The notes: a model not told the origin generated them from the letters alone. 64,000 bases of DNA from an uncultured Clostridia bacterium (GCA_905235625.1 CAJOLX010000016.1:1-64000); one strand, 5' to 3'; positions 17,241 to 26,618 are shown, counted from the first letter of the stretch. Numbers and translations are program-made.

Positions 17241-17268
17241 AGGGCTTTGATTTATTCGGATTTTAAAG

Positions 17269-18510
17269 TTACGGCTCTTCTCTCTTTTTGCGCAGATAAG
17301 CTCCTTCCGGCAAAGGAACCGGGCAGTCAAACGACAGCTCCATCATCGGGTGCGGAGCGTTGTCGATTTCTTCGCCTTCGCCGTTTTTGAGATTTTGAAC
17401 CTTCACCGGCACGGGCGCTTTGCCCTTGAGCATGCACTCGAGCTCGTCGCCTTCAAAAAATCTGTTGCGCTGAGAAGCGAAAACTCTGCCGTCCTTCCAG
17501 CCCGTCGTTACCGCCGCAACGTCCCACTGCCTTATGTATCCGCCGCCGTAATAAATTTCGGCGCTCTCGGAGGGGGAAGTGAAGAAAAATCCGGTGCAGT
17601 ACTGACGGTTGCTGATTTTATAAACTTCCTGCTTTATCCACTCTTCGCACTCGTAATCGGGCGAAAAACCGCTTTTCACAAAACCGTCAAGAGCGCTTCT
17701 GTAAGCGTTGACGGCGGCGGCGGTGTAGTAAGCGGACTTTGCTCTGCCCTCGATTTTAAAGCTGTTTACTCCTGCGCCGTAAAGCTCGGGGATGTGCTCT
17801 ATCATGCACATGTCGCGCGAGTTGAGAACGTAAGAGCCGCTTTCGTCCTCTTCAATGGGGAAATACTCACCCGGCCTTTTTTCTTCGAGCAGAGCGTAAT
17901 TCCACCTGCAGGGCTGAGCGCAGTCTCCGCGGTTTGAATCCCTGCCGGTCATGTAGTTTGAAAGAAGGCATCTGCCGCTGAACGACACGCACATAGCTCC
18001 GTGCACGAAGCACTCTATTTCAAGCTCTTTTGGCGATTTCGCCCTTATTTCGGCTATTTCGTCAAGCGACAGCTCTCTCGCGGTGACCACTCTTTTTGCT
18101 CCCATGTCGTAAAAGGCGCGGGCGCTTGCGTAGTTTGTGATGCCCGCCTGAGTGGAGATGTGAATTTCCGTATCCGGCAGACGTTTTTTTACTTTCGTCA
18201 GCACTCCCACGTCTGTAACGATGAGAGCGTCAACTCCGCTGCCGCCGGCAAAATCGAGAAAAGAATCGAGAGACTCTATCTCGGAATTTCTCGGCAGAGT
18301 GTTGCAGGCAAGATAAACTCTCACGCCGTTTTCGTGGGCGAATTTGCACGCCTCGGAGAGAGAATCCCCGCCGAAGGAAGCGGCTGCGGTTCTCATGCCG
18401 AATCTGTCCGCGCCGAGGTAAACGGCATGAGCGCCGTATTTAACGGCGCATTCAAGCCTTTCCGCGTCGCCTGCGGGGGCGAGTATTTCCGGCACGGGGT
18501 ATTTCTGCAT
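17269..18510 (-). CDS. trhP: U32-family protein, probable tRNA U34 hydroxylation enzyme TrhP
   Basis: A 413-residue U32 'peptidase' family protein with the signature ECFVHGAMCVSFSGRCLLS and the following GRDSNRGDCAQPCRW, whose cysteines are typical of the tRNA-hydroxylating members that bind an Fe-S cluster. TrhP proteins start 5-hydroxyuridine formation at tRNA position 34. Position also fits: it directly follows mltG, as B. subtilis yrrN and yrrO (trhP1 and trhP2) follow yrrL (mltG). The methyltransferase gene yrrM found between them in Bacillus is missing here. The exact reaction is an inference from family and context. Confidence 0.8.
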   Translation of the reverse strand: MQKYPVPEILAPAGDAERLECAVKYGAHAVYLGADRFGMRTAAASFGGDSLSEACKFAHENGVRVYLACNTLPRNSEIESLDSFLDFAGGSGVDALIVTDVGVLTKVKKRLPDTEIHISTQAGITNYASARAFYDMGAKRVVTARELSLDEIAEIRAKSPKELEIECFVHGAMCVSFSGRCLLSNYMTGRDSNRGDCAQPCRWNYALLEEKRPGEYFPIEEDESGSYVLNSRDMCMIEHIPELYGAGVNSFKIEGRAKSAYYTAAAVNAYRSALDGFVKSGFSPDYECEEWIKQEVYKISNRQYCTGFFFTSPSESAEIYYGGGYIRQWDVAAVTTGWKDGRVFASQRNRFFEGDELECMLKGKAPVPVKVQNLKNGEGEEIDNAPHPMMELSFDCPVPLPEGAYLRKKREEP

Positions 18511-18527
18511 TCTTATTCCTCCGCCGC

Positions 18528-19898
18528 TCAGCTGTTGTTTACTCTGAGCACAAGGTTTGCGTTTCTGTCATGCTCCGCCTGTGTTTCGGCAAGATAAATC
18601 TTACCGTTTTTATCGTGGCGGAAGAAATAATAATTCGTATCGTTCGGGAAAAGCGCGGCTCTTATGGCGTCGTCGCCCGGGTTGCATATCGGCCCCGGAG
18701 GAAGCCCCTGATTGGTGTAGGTGTTGTAGCGCTGGGCGTAGGAGGTAGCCTGCGCGGACGACACGTTGGGAGCAATGAAATTGTTGATGTAAGTGGTGGT
18801 GGAGTCGCACCCGAGAGTGGGCCACGAGATAGAGTGGCTCAAGCGATTGTGTATAACGGAAGAAATGTCCGCCATCTGCTCGGTGTTTGCCGCCTCTCTC
18901 TGAATTATAGAGGCGATTATGATGAGCTCGTCCTTCGTGTAGCCGAGCTTGTCCGCCTGCTCCTGATATTCGTCCGTCCACTCAACCTCAAACTCGTCAA
19001 GGAATTTTCTCAAAACGCTGTTGGGGTCGCTGTCAACGTAAAATTCATAGGTGTTGGGGTAAAGATAGCCCTCGAGCTTGAAGGTGCGGTTGGGATTGTT
19101 GCCTATTTCGTCAATGAAATCATATTCAAAATCCGTGCCCGAAACGGAGCCGAGAAGCCTGGACTTGCTGCAGACTCCGAATTTCTCGAGCCTGTCGAAT
19201 ATCTGATAAATCGACCAGCCCTCGGGAATGGAAACGTAAACGGTGTCTTTACCCGTCTGCTCCTCACGGAAATCGTGCAGATAGGTTTCAAGCCCTTCGT
19301 TTTTTTCGAGATAGTAAACGCCGCTTAAATAAACGGGCTCTTGCACGTTTGACTTGCCGTGATTTTTGATTGCGAAAAAGAGATTGTAATAAGTTTTGCA
19401 AAACAGCCTTTGCTGAATGAGGCCGTTATCGGCTAAAATATCTATTATTTCATCGGTAGTAGCCTCGTTCGGAATGTTTACCGTCACCGTTTCGTCGCTT
19501 CTTCTGAAAGCAAAAATATCCTCAACGCAGGAAATGGCGTAAGCGGTTATGAGCCCCGTAAGGATGAGAAAAACGGCGAGGAACAGCGCAAAGGAGCCCG
19601 AGCCTTTTTTCTTCTTTTTCTTGCCGGAAGTTTGCGTATTCACCTGCGTTCGCACGGGCTTGACGTTTGAAAAATATATCTCTCCCCTGTTTTCCGGATG
19701 GCTCTCGTCATAATCCGGCGTCTGGGGGTCCTTGTCGTCAAAATGCACTTCAAACTTCTGCTTTGAAGGCGCGCCGAATTCGGGCACGGACGGCTCGCGC
19801 GAGCTGAGAAGCTCGTCAAGCTCATCCGGGCTCATATAGTCCTCATCCGAAATCGTGACCTTGAACGGCTGTGTGTTTTTTTCACGATCGTCCGGCAT
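18528..19898 (-). CDS. mltG: Endolytic murein transglycosylase MltG
   Basis: A membrane-anchored lytic transglycosylase thought to end growing glycan strands. The 456-residue protein has a cytoplasmic, acidic N-terminus of about 90 residues, a Lys-rich turn and one membrane helix near 100-125, then the YceG fold with the LysM-like segment (VYVSIPEGWSIYQI) and the catalytic Glu in ASIIQREA. The ATG at 19898 follows AGGAGG and overlaps the stop of the preceding gene. The long cytoplasmic extension is common in Clostridia. It is followed 17 nt later by the U32 gene. Confidence 0.93.
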   Translation of the reverse strand: MPDDREKNTQPFKVTISDEDYMSPDELDELLSSREPSVPEFGAPSKQKFEVHFDDKDPQTPDYDESHPENRGEIYFSNVKPVRTQVNTQTSGKKKKKKGSGSFALFLAVFLILTGLITAYAISCVEDIFAFRRSDETVTVNIPNEATTDEIIDILADNGLIQQRLFCKTYYNLFFAIKNHGKSNVQEPVYLSGVYYLEKNEGLETYLHDFREEQTGKDTVYVSIPEGWSIYQIFDRLEKFGVCSKSRLLGSVSGTDFEYDFIDEIGNNPNRTFKLEGYLYPNTYEFYVDSDPNSVLRKFLDEFEVEWTDEYQEQADKLGYTKDELIIIASIIQREAANTEQMADISSVIHNRLSHSISWPTLGCDSTTTYINNFIAPNVSSAQATSYAQRYNTYTNQGLPPGPICNPGDDAIRAALFPNDTNYYFFRHDKNGKIYLAETQAEHDRNANLVLRVNNS

Positions 19899-20458
19899 CA
19901 GCAATACCTCCTGTAAATTTCCTTTTCCGTGACCACGCAGTCAACGGGAACGTCTCCGCTCTCGCGCGGAATGTCTTCAAAACGCAGTTTTTCAAAACAG
20001 AGAGCGGCGGAGAAAATTCCGCTTTGCTCTTCAAAAAATCTGTCATAGTAACCGCCGCCGTAGCCGAGCCTGTAAAATTCGTAATCGGCGCAGAGCGCGG
20101 GAGTTATGCAAAAGCAGTTTTCAAAATTTCGGGCGGCTTTTTCGCTTTTGGGCTCCATTATGCCGAAACTGCCTTTTTCGAGCTCGTCAAAGGAGCGGAA
20201 AACGCGAAACTCCATGCTTTTGCCGAGAGTGACCGGAGCGGCGACCGTTTTGCCGCTTTTGAGAGCGTCGGCAATGACCGGCGTTACGTCGATTTCGTCG
20301 CCCGTCGGGATATAAGAGAGCAGAAGAGCGGCGTTTTTGTATTCGGGCATCGAGAGCAAAAACTCGCATATTTTGCCCTGCGCCGCCGCGCGCTCTTCGG
20401 GGCTGATACCCGCTCTCGAAGAAATGCATATTTTTCTGAGCGAAGCCTTATCCGTCAC
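19898..20458 (-). CDS. 5-formyltetrahydrofolate cyclo-ligase
   Basis: ATP-dependent conversion of 5-formyl- to 5,10-methenyl-tetrahydrofolate, 186 residues. Motifs: SYIPTGDEIDVTP and the glycine-rich RLGYGGGYYDRF near residue 130-141, which binds ATP phosphate. The start codon is GTG, overlapping the previous stop (GTGA), and its own stop overlaps the mltG start (TGATG), so three genes are translationally coupled. Confidence 0.93.
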   Translation of the reverse strand: MTDKASLRKICISSRAGISPEERAAAQGKICEFLLSMPEYKNAALLLSYIPTGDEIDVTPVIADALKSGKTVAAPVTLGKSMEFRVFRSFDELEKGSFGIMEPKSEKAARNFENCFCITPALCADYEFYRLGYGGGYYDRFFEEQSGIFSAALCFEKLRFEDIPRESGDVPVDCVVTEKEIYRRYC

Positions 20459-20994
20459 GGTATCTGCAAGGTCGCGGCAAGCTCGCCGGCGGCCTTTTCC
20501 CCTTTGAAATATTTAACGATTTCGAGCCCGAAAAGCACGGCGCTTCCCATGCCCTTCGCGGTTATTATATTGCCGCTCGTAACGGCGTATTTATCGCTCA
20601 AAACGGCGTCCTTAAGCTCGTCTTCAAAGCCGGGGAAGCATACGGCTTCTTTGCCCGAAAGCAGGCCTTTTCTGCCCAAAATCATGGGAGCCGCGCAGAT
20701 GGCGCAAATCGCTTTGCCCTGCGACGAGCAGAAATCTATCGCGTCGTTTACGGTTTGGCTTTCGAGCAGATTGAGAGTGCCGGGCATTCCGCCGGGCAGA
20801 ATAACTCCGTCAAGCCCCGTGAAGGTCGCCTCCTCCGCGAGCATGTCGCAGGTTATCTCAACGCCGTGAGAGCCCTTTATTTTGCGCCCGCTCACGCCGA
20901 CGGAGCAAATATCTATGCCGCCCCGCCTTATCACGTCGAGCGAAGCGATGGCTTCGGTTTCTTCAAATCCGGGAGCAAAAAATATATAAAGCAT
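20455..20994 (-). CDS. DJ-1/PfpI-family protein
   Basis: A 179-residue class I glutamine amidotransferase-like protein of the DJ-1 type. It has PGFEETEA near residue 8-15 with the conserved Glu, LPGGMPGT, and the nucleophile elbow AICAICAAP with the likely active Cys at 100. Family members detoxify glyoxals or act as chaperones and deglycases; which applies here cannot be told. It lies 16 nt after the kinase gene and overlaps the next gene by 4 nt. Confidence 0.88.
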   Translation of the reverse strand: MLYIFFAPGFEETEAIASLDVIRRGGIDICSVGVSGRKIKGSHGVEITCDMLAEEATFTGLDGVILPGGMPGTLNLLESQTVNDAIDFCSSQGKAICAICAAPMILGRKGLLSGKEAVCFPGFEDELKDAVLSDKYAVTSGNIITAKGMGSAVLFGLEIVKYFKGEKAAGELAATLQIP

Positions 20995-21010
20995 GGCGTT
21001 CCCCTTCGAA

Positions 21011-21664
21011 TTAAATAAGATTTTCGAGAGCCGAGAGAATTTTGCCGTTTATTTCCTTTGCCGAAAGCGGCTCGGAATTTTCGGCGCATTCTATTCTCAC
21101 CCAGCCGAGCTTGCGGCAGGAATAATCGGCTGCCTCGCGGCACTTCATGAGATAATCGGTGTTTTTCTCGTGAATGTCCTTTTTGCTTTCGTCGCCCTCA
21201 TAGCGTGAGGTCATCAGCTTTTGCGACACCTCAACGGGCATGTCGAGATAAATAACGGCGTCCGGCCTCGGAATGCCGAGCTTCACGTATTCAAAATCTT
21301 CGAGCCATTCAAGATAAGCGTTCCATTCTTCGCGCGGAGTTTTGGTGAGCTGATGATAGGCGTTTGAGGTTGTGTATCTGTCCGCCAGAATTATTTTGCC
21401 GTCAAGGTAATCGTTTTTCCAATAGCAGTTGTAGCTTACGAACCTGTCAACGGCGTAAAACGAAGACGCGGCGTAGGCGTTTACGTCCTCGGGCTTGTCG
21501 CCGAATCTGCCTGCGAGATATTGCTTTACGAGAATGCAGGCGTCGTCGTCGTAATTCGGCAGCTTTATGAAGGTTACCTCTTTGCCGCGCTTTTTAAGTT
21601 CGTCGCCGAGAAGCTTTTCCTGAGTGGATTTTCCGCTGCCGTCAAGCCCCTCTATAACAAACAA
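21011..21664 (-). CDS. Thymidylate kinase-like nucleotide kinase
   Basis: A 217-residue P-loop kinase with Walker A GLDGSGKST at the N-terminus, the DRY-type motif ILADRYTTSN, and YLDMPVEVSQK. It probably phosphorylates dTMP, but this branch differs from standard Tmk in its central part, so a related deoxynucleoside kinase is possible. The start is odd: the only upstream in-frame start is TTG (21662-21664) with no good ribosome site, and the promoter at 21679-21707 predicts an untranslated leader of only about 10 nt. Confidence 0.8.
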   Translation of the reverse strand: MFVIEGLDGSGKSTQEKLLGDELKKRGKEVTFIKLPNYDDDACILVKQYLAGRFGDKPEDVNAYAASSFYAVDRFVSYNCYWKNDYLDGKIILADRYTTSNAYHQLTKTPREEWNAYLEWLEDFEYVKLGIPRPDAVIYLDMPVEVSQKLMTSRYEGDESKKDIHEKNTDYLMKCREAADYSCRKLGWVRIECAENSEPLSAKEINGKILSALENLI

Positions 21665-21678
21665 AAAGTTCTCATAGT

Positions 21679-21707
21679 ATTATAACAGAACATATTGTGG
21701 TATTCAA
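21679..21707 (-). promoter_or_regulatory. Promoter of the kinase/DJ-1/cyclo-ligase/mltG/U32 operon
   Basis: TTGAAT (21702-21707), 17-nt spacer and TATAAT (21679-21684) on the minus strand. It would produce a nearly leaderless message. Confidence 0.8.
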
Positions 21708-21794
21708 GCATTAAATACACTGTATTTTATGTTTTTGTTATAAAAAAGTGTTAAGAAATTATTAAAATTTCGTTCGCCGCCCCGCTCATTATCC

Positions 21795-21823
21795 TTGACA
21801 AAGCACCGCCTATGCAATAAAAT
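21795..21823 (+). promoter_or_regulatory. Promoter of proS
   Basis: TTGACA (21795-21800), 17-nt spacer and TAAAAT (21818-21823). The leader of about 50 nt is too short for a T-box. Confidence 0.85.
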
Positions 21824-21881
21824 ATTATGGGATTTTAAAAAATTCAGCGACAAACTATCAAGAAAAAGGATTGATTCCGAC

Positions 21882-23606
21882 ATGAAAATTGACAAGCTCG
21901 TAGGCGAAAGGTTTAAGGAAAAACCTTCCGACTGCGTAATAGACAGCCACGCTCTGATGGTAAGAGGCGGCTACATGAAGGGCGTTGCAAACGGCATTTA
22001 TTCCTCCTATATGCCCCTTCGCCGCATTACGAGAAAAATTGAAAACATCATCAGAGAAGAGATGGACTCCATTGACGGCCAGGAGGTTCAGTTCCCCGTC
22101 GTTATGCCCGCGTCACTGTGGTCTGAAAGCGGCAGATACGAGAGCATCGGCAGCGAAATGGCAAGATTCAGCGACAGAAACGGCTCCCCGATGGTGCTCG
22201 GCATGACGCACGAAGAAGCCGCCGTTCATCTCGTGAGGGAATATGCCAACAGCTACACGAAATATCCCTTCATGATTTATCAGATTCAAACCAAATTCCG
22301 CGACGAAGGCAGGCCGAGAGCGGGCCTTATCAGAGTGCGCGAATTCACAATGAAGGACGCTTATTCCTTCCACACCTCGCAGGAAGACCTTGAGGAATAT
22401 TACGCAAGGTGCTACGACGCTTACAATAAAATCTTTGCCCGCTGCGGCATTCCCGAGGTAGTTACCGTTAAATCCGATTCCGGCATGATGGGCGGCAGCG
22501 TTTCGCACGAATACATGCTGCTCACCCCCGTAGGCGAGGATTCGATAGCCATTTGCTCAGAATGCGATTACAGAGCGAATATGGAAGCCGCGGAGTCAAT
22601 AATCGAAAACGACTGCTCCGGCGAGGACGCTCCTCTCGAAGAAGTGTTTACGCCCGGCATTCACACCATTGAGGATATATGCGAATTTCTCTCCACTCCC
22701 CTCGAGCAAAGCTGCAAGGCGGTCGTTTACCAGAAAAATATGACCGATGAATACGTGATAGTTTTCATAAGAGGCGACCTTGACGTTAACGAAACGAAGC
22801 TTACGAATTATCTCGGCGAAAACGTTCATCCGGGCGAAATAACCGAGGGCTGCGGGCTTTACGCCGGCTACATCGGCCCCTGCGGCATCGACAGTGAAAA
22901 ATTCACCGTGCTTTACGACCTCTCGCTCAAAGGCACTCACAACCTTTCATGCGGAGCAAACAAGCCCGAATATCACCTCAAAGGCCTCAAAATCTCAAGA
23001 GACGTGGGCGAGGTGGAATACGTTGACCTCGCGAAGATAATCGAAGGCGGCATTTGCCCCAAGTGCGGCAAGCACTCGATTTCCATTTCAAGAGGCATCG
23101 AAGTAGGCAATATCTTCCAGCTCGGCACCAAATACACAAAGTCAATGGGCATGCAGTATCTTGACGCCGAGGGCAACCTGCAATATCCCATTATGGGCTG
23201 CTACGGCATAGGCGTAGGCAGGCTCGCCGCAAGCGTTTGCGAGGCTCATCACGACGAATACGGCCCCATATGGCCCATGAGCATAGCTCCGTGGCAGGTG
23301 GAAATCTGCTGCCTGAGAGCTGACGACGAGGAGTGCAAGGGCGTTGCCGACGAGCTCTATGACAAGATGAACGAGGCAAATATCGAAGTGCTCTATGACG
23401 ACAGAAACATAAGGCCCGGCGCCATGTTCTCGGACGCTGACCTTATCGGCGTGCCCGTAAGAGTTACGGTAAGCCCGCGCAATCTTAAAGAAGGCGTTTG
23501 CGAGATTACCACCAGAGATAAGCTCGTAAACGAGAAAATACCCACTGAAAACGTGTTGGAATTCGTAAACAACCTTGTTGCCGAAAGGCTCAAAGCCTCG
23601 AGGTAA
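21882..23606 (+). CDS. proS: Prolyl-tRNA synthetase
   Basis: Charges tRNA-Pro; class II synthetase of 574 residues. Motif 1 (PLRRITRKIENIIREEMD), motif 2 (TKFRDEGRPRAGLIRVREF) and motif 3 (GCYGIGVGRLAAS) are present, with an editing-type insertion between motifs 2 and 3, so this is the long bacterial form. The ATG at 21882 follows AAGGA; earlier in-frame codons overlap the promoter. The lipase gene begins 23 nt after the stop and may share the transcript. Confidence 0.96.
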   Translation: MKIDKLVGERFKEKPSDCVIDSHALMVRGGYMKGVANGIYSSYMPLRRITRKIENIIREEMDSIDGQEVQFPVVMPASLWSESGRYESIGSEMARFSDRNGSPMVLGMTHEEAAVHLVREYANSYTKYPFMIYQIQTKFRDEGRPRAGLIRVREFTMKDAYSFHTSQEDLEEYYARCYDAYNKIFARCGIPEVVTVKSDSGMMGGSVSHEYMLLTPVGEDSIAICSECDYRANMEAAESIIENDCSGEDAPLEEVFTPGIHTIEDICEFLSTPLEQSCKAVVYQKNMTDEYVIVFIRGDLDVNETKLTNYLGENVHPGEITEGCGLYAGYIGPCGIDSEKFTVLYDLSLKGTHNLSCGANKPEYHLKGLKISRDVGEVEYVDLAKIIEGGICPKCGKHSISISRGIEVGNIFQLGTKYTKSMGMQYLDAEGNLQYPIMGCYGIGVGRLAASVCEAHHDEYGPIWPMSIAPWQVEICCLRADDEECKGVADELYDKMNEANIEVLYDDRNIRPGAMFSDADLIGVPVRVTVSPRNLKEGVCEITTRDKLVNEKIPTENVLEFVNNLVAERLKASR

Positions 23607-23629
23607 ATAAAATAAAAGGGGTGCAAGAC

Positions 23630-24922
23630 ATGAAACGTTTTTTAAAAGCCGCAAGCGTTATTCTCTCCGCACTCATAGTATTCTCAAGCCTCGGAATTGC
23701 CGTTTATTCGAGCGCGGAAACGGCGAATGCTCCCGCGCAGTATAAAAACGAATATCCTTACGTCTTCGTTCACGGCCTTAACGGCTGGGGCGGAGGAGAA
23801 GGCATTAACGGCATAGTTCCCTATTGGGGAGCTACCACGGGTGATTTGACGGAATATTTGAGAAGCGAAGGTTACGAATGCTACTCCGCGTCGGTAGGGC
23901 CCATTTCTTCCGCCTGGGACAGAGCGTGCGAGCTTTACGCTCAGCTCACCGGCACAGTCGTCGATTACGGCGAGGCGCATTCTCTCGCTCACAATCACCG
24001 CCGCTACGGGCGCAGCTACGACGAGCCTCTGTTTGAAGGCTGGGGCGAAAGAAACTCCGACGGAAACATCAAAAAAATCAATCTCATAGGCCACTCCTTC
24101 GGCGGCACTACGGCGAGAATGCTCGCTTATCTGCTCACCTACGGCTGCGAGGATGAAGTGAACGCGAGCGGCGAAAACGTGTCGCCTCTTTTCACCGGGG
24201 GCAAGGAATATCTCGTTTGCAGCGTCACAACAATAGCCACTCCGCATAACAGCGCAACGACCTATAAGTTCGTTCGGGACACCGGTCTTTACGAATTATT
24301 CAGAGTTTTCAGCGCCGCTTACTGCTGCACTCTCGGAAGGAGCTTGTTTAACGGCAGGCTCGTCGATTTCCACCTCGAGCAGTTCGGCATAACCAACACG
24401 CCGGGCGAGCGCGACAGCGACGAATATTTCTCATCGCTCATCAATTTCCTCAAAAATTCCGACGACACGTGCGAATACGACCTCACTCCCGACGGCACCG
24501 CGAAGCTCAACGGAATGATTGAAACGAGCCCGAATATTTATTATTTCTCCTACGCGTTTGACGCAACTCACGATACAGGGCTTGCCGGGCTCAGGCTGCC
24601 GGATATTACCGGCAATCCGATTATAGCTCCTCTGGGGCTTTGGATTTGCCTTTATCCGGAATATGCCGACAAAACCACCGGGCAGGTTTATGACGAGAGC
24701 TGGCGCGCGAACGACCTGCTTTGCAACACGATTTCCGAAACCTATCCGTTTGACGAGGAGCACGTTGATTATGACTTTTCGGAAGAGCCCGAAACGGGAA
24801 TCTGGAACGTGATGCCCGTTCAGAAGGGCGACCACGGCCAGGCGATAGGGCTTTTGAGCAGCAAGGATAAGACGAGAGGATTTTTCCTTGAGCTTTCGGA
24901 AGCGCTCAACGAATTAAGCTGA
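23630..24922 (+). CDS. Secreted lipase-like alpha/beta hydrolase
   Basis: A 430-residue exported hydrolase: signal peptide of about 30 residues (MKRFLKAASVILSALIVF then AETANA), VFVHGLNGWGG oxyanion segment, nucleophile elbow GHSFGG near residue 155, probable Asp in WRANDLLCNT and His in KGDHGQAIG. The layout, including the metal-site-like region and WGE segments, resembles the I.5 bacterial lipases of Staphylococcus and Geobacillus. I start at the ATG at 23630 with AAGGGG upstream; a GTG three codons earlier is also in frame. A strong terminator follows. Confidence 0.85.
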   Translation: MKRFLKAASVILSALIVFSSLGIAVYSSAETANAPAQYKNEYPYVFVHGLNGWGGGEGINGIVPYWGATTGDLTEYLRSEGYECYSASVGPISSAWDRACELYAQLTGTVVDYGEAHSLAHNHRRYGRSYDEPLFEGWGERNSDGNIKKINLIGHSFGGTTARMLAYLLTYGCEDEVNASGENVSPLFTGGKEYLVCSVTTIATPHNSATTYKFVRDTGLYELFRVFSAAYCCTLGRSLFNGRLVDFHLEQFGITNTPGERDSDEYFSSLINFLKNSDDTCEYDLTPDGTAKLNGMIETSPNIYYFSYAFDATHDTGLAGLRLPDITGNPIIAPLGLWICLYPEYADKTTGQVYDESWRANDLLCNTISETYPFDEEHVDYDFSEEPETGIWNVMPVQKGDHGQAIGLLSSKDKTRGFFLELSEALNELS

Positions 24923-24942
24923 CCTAAAGCGAATAAAAGAAA

Positions 24943-24978
24943 CGGGGCGTGAGCTTTTCGGCTCGCGCCCCGCTTTTT
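24943..24978. terminator. Strong bidirectional terminator
   Basis: A 12-bp stem (24943-24954 with 24961-24972) with a 6-nt TTTTCG loop, followed by CTTTTT on the plus strand and TTTCTTTT on the minus strand; it can end both the lipase and the converging anti-sigma-like gene. Confidence 0.9.
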
Positions 24979-25011
24979 ATGCCGGGATATTAAAGTTCGG
25001 TTTTGCCGCCG

Positions 25012-25962
25012 TCATGGAACGTAAACGTTTCCGCCGACGTTCATCTGACAGGCTTTGTAATTGAAGCTGTCGGGCTGGGAAATCGGCGAATACGCTTTGT
25101 CATCCGGAGAAATTATGACCTCGGCGTTTCCGTAATAAACGTAAACGAGCTCCTCTCCCTTATGGGCTTTGAGATAATCGGAATAATCTTTGAACCACGG
25201 CGCTCCGAATGAGGGGGAAGAATATATTTTGCCGTCTTCTTTCCACAGGGTGACTATCGAAACGACCCTGTCGCCGTCGTAAACGATATAATCTCTGAAG
25301 TTGCTGTGATAAACGAGGGCGCCGTCGAAGTCTATATTGAGATGACCGTAGCCTTTGTCGGCTATTTTCGGGTTTGACATCGCCACGCCGCTTGACTTGA
25401 GGCTTCTTAATATGCTCGCTTCGTTCTCTTCAAGATAAGCTCTGCCCTCTTCGTCCGTGAGAAGCTCGCCGTCAATCGCGATATTGATAAACGCCGAATC
25501 GCCGCGCGTTGCGTCATGCTCTCCGCCGATAATATCGCCGCCGTAAGCATCTCCTCCGATATTTCCTCCGATATTTCCTCCGGATTTGCCTCCCGACCCG
25601 TCGGGCAAAGTGAGGGAAGCGTTACTTCTTGCGCCGCCTTCGCCGCCGTTATATTCCGGCGGCATACTTTCCTCCGTGAGTTCCTCTTCGGTTTCGTCAA
25701 TCACTGAAAATGACACTTCGCCGCTCTGCTCTTTATCCGTTTCGGCGAGAACGCTTTCCGAAAGAGAAGAATTATTGCCGGGGTCGCTCTTTCTTATTTC
25801 TCCCGCGTTTTTGCCGAATATCACCGCCGCCGCGATAACCGCAAGGGCAAAAGCAGCCGCGGGCGCCGTTTTCAAAACGAGCGACTTTCTTTTCTCTCTT
25901 TTTTTCTCGTATTCGTTTCTTTCTTCTATTACTTCGTTAAATATTTCATCATGAGTCTTCAT
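25012..25962 (-). CDS. Putative membrane partner (anti-sigma-like) of the ECF sigma factor
   Basis: A 316-residue protein not recognised by family. It has a charged cytoplasmic N-terminus of about 35 residues (Glu/Arg/Lys-rich), one membrane helix near 36-53, an acidic and then Gly-rich linker with repeated GGN/GGD units near 120-150, and an extracellular C-terminal domain of about 160 residues. Its start overlaps the end of the ECF sigma gene, the usual place of an anti-sigma factor. The ATG at 25962 is chosen because AAAGGA lies 11 nt upstream. The regulatory role is an inference from context. Confidence 0.65.
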   Translation of the reverse strand: MKTHDEIFNEVIEERNEYEKKREKRKSLVLKTAPAAAFALAVIAAAVIFGKNAGEIRKSDPGNNSSLSESVLAETDKEQSGEVSFSVIDETEEELTEESMPPEYNGGEGGARSNASLTLPDGSGGKSGGNIGGNIGGDAYGGDIIGGEHDATRGDSAFINIAIDGELLTDEEGRAYLEENEASILRSLKSSGVAMSNPKIADKGYGHLNIDFDGALVYHSNFRDYIVYDGDRVVSIVTLWKEDGKIYSSPSFGAPWFKDYSDYLKAHKGEELVYVYYGNAEVIISPDDKAYSPISQPDSFNYKACQMNVGGNVYVP

Positions 25963-26500
25963 AAGTAAAACCATCCTTTGCAAGCTGTTCTCTGAGCGCC
26001 GCCTTCGCGCGGTGAATCAAAGACTGCGTCGCCGAGAGGCTTTTGCCCATAACCTCCGACGCCTGCTTTGCCGTCATATCCTCGAAATAAACGAGCCAAA
26101 GCGCCTGCCTGTAATCTCTGCCGAGCTTTTTCATGCTCTGCCTTACCGCTCTTGCGTTTTCTTTTTTGATATACTCGTTTTCGAGATTTAATTCGTCCGC
26201 GCTCTCGCCGGATAAATCCTCCGCGGAAAGCGCGCGGCGGTTTTTTCTCAGATAATCAACGGCCTTGTTTCTGCCTATCGTGTAAAGCCACGTTTTAAAG
26301 GAAGCTTTGCCGCTGTAGCGCGGCTTTTTGACGGCAAGCTTTACCATCGTTTCCTGCGCTATATCCGCGGCAGTTTCAATATCGTCAACGTAATTTGAAA
26401 GAAAAAGCGTGAGACCGTCAAAGTAATCGTTTATAATCTCCGCCATTCCTTTGTCGTCGCCGCCGAGATATTTTTCGTAGCTTTTGCCGCCGCTGTCCAT
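25949..26500 (-). CDS. ECF-type RNA polymerase sigma factor
   Basis: A 183-residue extracytoplasmic-function sigma factor. Region 2 is near residues 25-85 (DIAQETMVKLAV, FKTWLYTIGRNKAVDYLRK) and region 4 near 125-175 (ALWLVYFEDMTAKQASEVMGKS, then LIHRAKAALREQL). No region 3. The ATG at 26500 follows GGAGG; upstream in-frame codons have no ribosome site. It overlaps the membrane-protein gene behind it by 14 nt, implying a sigma/anti-sigma pair responding to an envelope signal. Confidence 0.9.
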   Translation of the reverse strand: MDSGGKSYEKYLGGDDKGMAEIINDYFDGLTLFLSNYVDDIETAADIAQETMVKLAVKKPRYSGKASFKTWLYTIGRNKAVDYLRKNRRALSAEDLSGESADELNLENEYIKKENARAVRQSMKKLGRDYRQALWLVYFEDMTAKQASEVMGKSLSATQSLIHRAKAALREQLAKDGFTYEDS

Positions 26501-26618
26501 CGCATCGCCTCCAAACGTGAAAAGAATTCTTTTCACTTCTTATACGCAAAAACGCCCGTCATGCGTTCGCAAAAGATGAATATTTTTTCTTTACCGCTGT
26601 GATTTTATCATAAAACGG

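Noticed and set aside
21824-21881. T-box leader before proS
   Set aside because: The leader is only about 50 nt and lacks the T-box sequence and terminator.
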